Origin: Verrucomicrobiota bacterium
Lineage (GTDB): Bacteria; Verrucomicrobiota; Verrucomicrobiia; Limisphaerales; JAEYXS01
Direction: 5' to 3'
Assembly (NCBI GenBank): GCA_023431185.1
Contig: JAEYXS010000065.1
Coordinates: 152,717 to 216,716 of the forward strand
Length of the DNA: 64,000 bases
The stretch's first letter is position 1. Each line of letters opens with the position of its first letter. Made by a program: the position numbers and the translations under genes. Below, in pieces: positions 59,458 through 64,000 of this stretch. The notes under the pieces are model-generated. The model searched no databases. It was not told the DNA's origin and saw only the letters and a list, made by a program, of their open reading frames with translations.

Positions 59458-62400
59458 ATGGGGACTAACAACATGATACTGCGCACGATGTTGCAGCGGC
59501 TCTATGCGAGCCTGATCGCCGGTCCGGGGTTGAACGCGCGGCCGCACAACAGCCGGCAACGGGTAGACCTGCTGGAGTTGCGGCATTTGCAGGGTAAGGA
59601 ACCCTCGAAGGTGCTGGGCGAATTGCTGGAGGGGAAGGTGGAGTTTCCGGCGAAGGTGGCGGAGTTCAGTTGGCCGAGTTATCCGGAGAGCGAGTGGTCA
59701 GAGGAGCAACACTCGGCGCGGACTTCGGCGGACAAGCAGGCGAAGGTTTTGGGGAAGTTGCGGGACATCGCGGAGGATGCGACGGAGTATTACAACGATC
59801 ATGGTGACCAGGCGTTGTTCGTGGGTTTTCCGCTCTTATCCATTCCTGTGACGCAGGATCGACAGGGGTTTAAGTCGGCGAGGATTTTAGCGCCGATCGC
59901 GTTTGTGCCGGTGACGTTGAATGTGCGGCGGGGATTGAATCCGGGGGTGACATTGCAGGTGACGGGCGAGGGTGCGGATCGAGTGGTGCCGAATCCGGGG
60001 TTGCTGGCGTGGATCGAGCAGCAGACGGGGCAATCGACGGAAGGGCTTTTCTCGGATGAGGAGGGGAAGAATCCGTGGCGAGAGATCGCGGAGACGATCG
60101 CGCTGGCAGCGAAGGCGGCAGGGATGGAGAGCGCGCCGGTGTTTGATGAAAACACGATCTTACAGTCGGTGCCGAGGACCGATGCCTTGCCGACGAAGGC
60201 AGAGATTTTGCCGTGCGCGATCCTCGGATTGTTCCCCTTGGTGAATCCTGGTCTCTTGCGGGATACGAAGTGGATGCAGGAAACGGAGCCGACACTGGTG
60301 AATCCGGTGCAGGCGTTTCTCTCGCCGAAGGCGCTGGAAGAGGCGGAGGTGAATGAATTGCCGGAGGCGAAGGAGTGGGATCATGAAGCAACTGCTGGCG
60401 CGAAGGCGAAGCGGGATTTCAGCGAGGAACTTTTGGTCACTCATGCAGATCCGTGTCAGGCGGAGGCGGTGGCGCATGCGCGGCGTAGTGCGGCTTTGGT
60501 AATCCACGGTCCGCCGGGAACGGGCAAGAGCCAGACAATCGCTAACATCATCGGGGATCATCTGGCGCGCGGGGAGCGGGTGCTTTTCGTATGCGACAAG
60601 CGCACGGCACTCGATGTGGTGAAGTATCGCTTGGACAGCATGGGCCTCGGCGGGCTCTGCGGCGTGATCCATGATCCGCAGCGGGATCGCACGCAGCTCT
60701 ACATGCAGGTGCGGGAGCGGTTGGAGGAATTGGCACAGGAGGCGGAGCAGCCTGATCCGGCGAAGAAATTGGCGCAGACGAATTCGCGGTTGAACGATTT
60801 GCACGCGGAGTTACGCGGATATTTTGATCGCTTGCACGGCATGGGTGTGGAGGGGGAATCGTTTCATCAACTGGTGGGTGAGTGGTGGCTGGCGCGGGAG
60901 AAGGGCGGTATAGATCTGCCAGAGGTGCAGGGATTGACGGTGGATGATCTGGTGAAGCATCGCACGGATGCGGAGGAGATCTTGAAGCGGGCGATCACGG
61001 CGCGGTGGCCGGAGAGTCCGTATCGGGGGCGGCTGGGGATGACGTTGAGCGAATGGCTGGCGAGTCGGCCGGCGGAGATCAAAGGGAAGCTTGAGAAAGC
61101 GGTGGAGGCTGCGAAGGCATTGGATGCGGAAACGGCGGAAGGTTTGGTGCCGTTGGAGGCAAGCTTTGCGGCGCAAGAACAGGCAGAAGCGCGGGAGGCG
61201 TTGGCGGATTTATTGGAGACGGTGGTGAAGCGTGGGTTGCCGGAAGTGGCGCTCAAGCTGGCGGCGAGCAGTCAGTGGCAGCGGTTTGAGGAAGAGATTT
61301 CAGGGATGGCGGAGGAGGCGGAGCGTCTCGGACATCCGCTGGAGCGTGAGTTGTTTTTGCAAGTGAAGGGAGCGGTGCCGCCTTTGGGCGAAGTGGGCAA
61401 GCGATTGTTGGCGCTGGATAACTGGGCACCGATCGCGGGCAGTTGGACGCGGTTCTTTGCGTTCGGGAAAAAGAGGGAAGCGACGGCTGCGTTGACGCCC
61501 TTGGCCTTACCGCTGACACCGGAGGCGACAGAACGAGCGCGGGTGTTTTATATGGGGCTGAAGGCGAGGTATCTGTGGAGTGATCTACGCGATCGTTTGC
61601 TGGGGAAGGAAGCGGCGACATTGCCGACGGATGAGGAGTTGCTGGCATTCCGCGATGGCTTCCCGGAAGTCGTGGCGGTGTTGAAGACGTTGAAGCAGCC
61701 AATCTATCAGTTGGTACAAGTGACGGTGCTGGCGGCATTGCAAGATTTGGCGGGGAAAGGGGCGGGTTGTGTGGCGATGCTGCGGCAATCGGCGAAGCGG
61801 GCGGAGGCGATCCATGCGCTGGAGGTGGCGCTCATGGAGACGCAGTTATTATCTGATGAAGCGATTGGAGAGCTTTCTGGTGGTTGGCGGAAGAGTGATC
61901 GGGCGACGGAAATTTGTGAGCGGTTTGTAGAGTTCTTCGACACTTTGGAAGAGGCGATCCGATTGTCGGATCGGTTGCGAACTTGCTCGGCGGCGATGCA
62001 GGAGGCGGTATCCATAGCGGCGGTGCAGGGGATGCCGTGGGAGACGGCGGAACCGGCGATGAAGGCGTCTGTGCTGTCCCGCGAGATACGCAAGCGGTTG
62101 CGTGAGGATGAGGCGCTGGCGCGGATCGATACGAAGCGCGTGGAGGCGGCCTTTGCAGAATTGCTGGAGCGCACGGAGGAGAAGAAGCAACTGGTGCGGG
62201 CGGTGGTGACGCATCGCTGGCAGAAGGTGTGGCGCGAACGGTTGTTGGCCTCGACGGGGTCACGGCTCAATTCACTCGGAGCGTCTTTAAGGCAGAGATT
62301 GTTCGTGCGCGGTGAGCGGGCGATGAAGCTGCGGCAGATGATCGCGGCGGGTGCGGGAACAGAAGGGGGCGATCCACTGTTCGACCTGTGTCCGGTGTGG

Positions 62401-63801
62401 ATGGCGAGCCCGGCGACGGTGGCGCAAATCTTTCCGCGTGAGGCGTTGTTCGATGTGGTGATGTTTGATGAGGCAAGCCAGTGCCGATTGGAGGAGGCGT
62501 TGCCAGTGTTGTTGCGTGGCAAGCGCGTGGTAATCGCGGGTGATCCGAAGCAACTGCCGCCGACACGATTCTTTGAACAAGCTTTGGCGGATAGCGAAGA
62601 TACGGCAGCGGAGACGGCAGACGAAGTGTTCGTGCAGCAGCAATCGGAAGCGGAGGATCTGTTGACGGCGGCGCTGAACCTGAATGTGCAGGAGGCGTTT
62701 CTGGATGTGCATTATCGCTCGCGTAACGAAGCGCTCATCGGATTCTCGAACGAATCGTTTTACTCGAAGCGGTTGCAGCCGATTCCAGGTCATCCGCAAA
62801 ACCGCGCTCTGGCGGCGCCGATTCGATTGGTTCGCGTGGATGGGCTCTATAAGGATCGCGGCAACGAAGCGGAAGCGAAAGCGGCAGCGGAACTGGTCGC
62901 GGAATTGCTGGATGATAAGAAGCCGCCGTCGATCGGTGTGGCTTGTTTCAACCTGAACCAGCGGGATTTGATCTTGGATGAGTTGGATAAAATGGCGGCG
63001 GCGGATGCGAAGTTTGCGGAACGGCTGGAGATCGCGAAGAAGCGGCGCGGGAATGATTCGTTCGAAGGGTTGTTCGTGAAGAACCTGGAGAACGTGCAGG
63101 GCGATGAGCGGGATCATATGATCATCTGCACGACGTTCGGGTTGGATTCAGCGGGAAAGTTCAGAAGGAATTTTGGTGCATTATCACGGGCGGGTGGTGA
63201 GCGGCGCTTGAATGTTTTGGTGACGCGGGCACGGGAGGCGATCCATGTGCTGACCTCGATTCCGCGGGCGGAATACATCAGCCCGGAGCAATTAGAATCG
63301 GGGCAACGTCCGACGGGGCGGCATTTTCTCTATGACTATCTGCGCTATGCAGAAGGTGTAGGGGCGACTTTCGAGCGTTGGGAAAATGAGATCGAACAGG
63401 CGCGTGGTAAGGCGTTGGTGCAATGTTTGAAAGGGGAGACGACGCGGCCATCGACATTGGTGGAAGCGGTGGGCGGATCGTTGCACGTGGAGCATGGGGT
63501 GGGTTCGACGTTGTATTGGGGCAATGATGGCTTCTGCGTGGATGTGGCGCTGACGCATCCTGAACTGGGTGCGGATGTGACCCTTGGTGTGCTGGCGGAT
63601 TTCACGCGGTATCAGAAGACACCGGACCCGATCTCATGGGAGCAGTTCCGCAGCATGGTGCTGAGCGGGCAGGGGTGGAAGCTGCATCGGCTGTGGAGTC
63701 CGGCGTTGTTCCGGGATGGGGAAGGGCAGTTGCTAGGGGTGGTGGGGAAACATTTGGAAGCGGCTGGGAAACTGAAAGTGACAGAGGAGACGAGGGATTG
63801 A
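59458..63801 (+). CDS. DUF4011-type SF1 helicase with degenerate Vsr-like C-terminal domain
   Basis: The ~1447-residue protein begins with the DUF4011-like block MLQRLYASLIAGPGLNARPHNSRQRVDLLEL (key: LYASLIAGPGLN, SRQRVDLLEL). SF1 helicase motifs: Walker A GPPGTGKSQT (351-360), Walker B FDEASQ (D1004-E1005), GDPKQLPPTRFF, and SRAGGERRLNVLVTRARE with the arginine finger. A coiled-coil-rich insert of about 650 residues separates the two RecA halves. The C-terminal ~90 residues resemble the REase_MTES_1575/Vsr-like nuclease (VDVALTHPELG; GWKLHRLWS), but its ECDG-like motif reads LADF, so a catalytic Glu is lost. The architecture resembles the single-gene antiviral system reported as Hhe (DUF4011-helicase-Vsr). 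ATG 59473 is an alternative start. Confidence 0.85.
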   Translation: MGTNNMILRTMLQRLYASLIAGPGLNARPHNSRQRVDLLELRHLQGKEPSKVLGELLEGKVEFPAKVAEFSWPSYPESEWSEEQHSARTSADKQAKVLGKLRDIAEDATEYYNDHGDQALFVGFPLLSIPVTQDRQGFKSARILAPIAFVPVTLNVRRGLNPGVTLQVTGEGADRVVPNPGLLAWIEQQTGQSTEGLFSDEEGKNPWREIAETIALAAKAAGMESAPVFDENTILQSVPRTDALPTKAEILPCAILGLFPLVNPGLLRDTKWMQETEPTLVNPVQAFLSPKALEEAEVNELPEAKEWDHEATAGAKAKRDFSEELLVTHADPCQAEAVAHARRSAALVIHGPPGTGKSQTIANIIGDHLARGERVLFVCDKRTALDVVKYRLDSMGLGGLCGVIHDPQRDRTQLYMQVRERLEELAQEAEQPDPAKKLAQTNSRLNDLHAELRGYFDRLHGMGVEGESFHQLVGEWWLAREKGGIDLPEVQGLTVDDLVKHRTDAEEILKRAITARWPESPYRGRLGMTLSEWLASRPAEIKGKLEKAVEAAKALDAETAEGLVPLEASFAAQEQAEAREALADLLETVVKRGLPEVALKLAASSQWQRFEEEISGMAEEAERLGHPLERELFLQVKGAVPPLGEVGKRLLALDNWAPIAGSWTRFFAFGKKREATAALTPLALPLTPEATERARVFYMGLKARYLWSDLRDRLLGKEAATLPTDEELLAFRDGFPEVVAVLKTLKQPIYQLVQVTVLAALQDLAGKGAGCVAMLRQSAKRAEAIHALEVALMETQLLSDEAIGELSGGWRKSDRATEICERFVEFFDTLEEAIRLSDRLRTCSAAMQEAVSIAAVQGMPWETAEPAMKASVLSREIRKRLREDEALARIDTKRVEAAFAELLERTEEKKQLVRAVVTHRWQKVWRERLLASTGSRLNSLGASLRQRLFVRGERAMKLRQMIAAGAGTEGGDPLFDLCPVWMASPATVAQIFPREALFDVVMFDEASQCRLEEALPVLLRGKRVVIAGDPKQLPPTRFFEQALADSEDTAAETADEVFVQQQSEAEDLLTAALNLNVQEAFLDVHYRSRNEALIGFSNESFYSKRLQPIPGHPQNRALAAPIRLVRVDGLYKDRGNEAEAKAAAELVAELLDDKKPPSIGVACFNLNQRDLILDELDKMAAADAKFAERLEIAKKRRGNDSFEGLFVKNLENVQGDERDHMIICTTFGLDSAGKFRRNFGALSRAGGERRLNVLVTRAREAIHVLTSIPRAEYISPEQLESGQRPTGRHFLYDYLRYAEGVGATFERWENEIEQARGKALVQCLKGETTRPSTLVEAVGGSLHVEHGVGSTLYWGNDGFCVDVALTHPELGADVTLGVLADFTRYQKTPDPISWEQFRSMVLSGQGWKLHRLWSPALFRDGEGQLLGVVGKHLEAAGKLKVTEETRD

Positions 63802-63803
63802 GA

Positions 63804-63839
63804 AACATCGAACATCGAACATCGAACGTCCAACATCGA
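63804..63839. repeat. Tandem (A)ACATCGA repeat
   Basis: Three AACATCGA-like units, an AACGTCC variant and a final AACATCGA, about 36 bases. On the minus strand it would encode the MLDVRCSMFDV peptide often seen in spurious annotations of such repeats. Confidence 0.8.
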
Positions 63840-63967
63840 GAGATGGGGCTGATGGATGCGTTTAGGTTTTTCTCACCCCTTTCCCCGTTGAGCTCCGACA
63901 GAGTCGCGAGTGCGGGAGAGGGTGGTGCAGCGTTGTTGACGTTACTCGTGGCTGCGCCAATTAGCGA

Positions 63968-64000
63968 GGGCAGCTGCTTCGGTGGCGGCCCGCTGAGGAC
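63968..64000. repeat. D-type repeat, copy 2 (cut by window edge)
   Basis: GGGCAGCTGCTTCGGTGGCG followed by GCCCGCTGAGGAC. Related to 57516-57549; the element continues past the window edge. Confidence 0.55.

Larger units (their letters stand above)
63802..64000. other. Repeat-bearing 3' edge of the window
   Basis: After the helicase stop come a tandem ACATCGA array (63804-63839), a degenerate E-like repeat (63871-63922) and the D repeat copy 2 that reaches the window end. No gene is seen. Confidence 0.65.

Noticed and set aside
58926..59486. N-terminal extension of the M28 peptidase
   Set aside because: Translates repeats A, B and C; the signal peptide begins at 58925.
1..64000. CRISPR array, tRNA, rRNA or transposase
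   Set aside because: None seen by eye; the repeats found have no regular spacers and no cas, integrase or transposase gene is present. A tRNAscan-SE and CRISPR search would settle this.

Overview
The window is about 64 kb of GC-rich bacterial chromosome with 44 supportable protein genes and no rRNA or tRNA gene that I can see. Gene content and style point to the Verrucomicrobiota, probably a Pedosphaera-like lineage. Indicators are a BatA/DUF4175/VWA operon, paired sulfatases, a Ser/Thr kinase fused to many WD40 repeats, a large DUF4011-type helicase, and clustered intergenic repeats such as the tandem ACATCGA array. This placement is an inference from gene content; no marker phylogeny was run.

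Layout. 1-8.7 kb: four tightly overlapping plus-strand genes of a MoxR/Bat-type envelope operon, the first cut by the window edge and the last a C13-protease-like protein whose catalytic Cys position reads Ser. 8.8-13.1 kb: two coupled cyclic-nucleotide-binding-domain proteins, a CvfB-like S1 protein and a divergent transketolase-like enzyme. 13.1-16.9 kb: a beta-CASP metallo-beta-lactamase, ApaG, an M14-type hydrolase and a repeat-rich spacer. 16.9-29.3 kb: L-2-hydroxyglutarate oxidase, then a surface-glycan locus with an epimerase, HddC-like nucleotidyltransferase, NUDIX hydrolase, HddA-like kinase, two very small thiamine-diphosphate enzyme subunits, a DegT-fold enzyme with His instead of the PLP lysine, a radical SAM protein, three glycosyltransferases and a methyltransferase. 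29.3-35.4 kb: HupE/UreJ-like protein, M20 peptidase and a large AsmA-like protein, all on the minus strand. 35.6-38.3 kb: the conserved rpsO-pnp pair, each followed by a clear intrinsic terminator. 38.4-44.7 kb: a small unknown protein, two sulfatases and a TPR metallopeptidase. 44.7-53.1 kb: a structured leader before a SleB-like hydrolase, a CADD-like di-metal protein, a YfhO-like membrane protein, a ketosynthase/acyltransferase pair, a cytochrome c, TspO and TrpB. 53.4-63.8 kb: kinase-WD40 protein, M28 peptidase and the helicase.

How genes work together. The best-supported coherent system is the 18.1-29.3 kb glycan locus. Its kinase and nucleotidyltransferase resemble the heptose-activation pair HddA/HddC. 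A dehydratase-type DegT enzyme next to a miniature E1-alpha/E1-beta pair suggests that a keto-deoxy sugar is made and then extended or branched by a thiamine-diphosphate reaction. This is the strongest candidate here for undescribed chemistry. Secondary candidates are the CADD-like oxidase at 45.6 kb, the helicase with a decayed Vsr-like nuclease domain at 59.5 kb, the structured leader at 44.9 kb and the composite intergenic repeats at 14.6, 16.6 and 59.1 kb.
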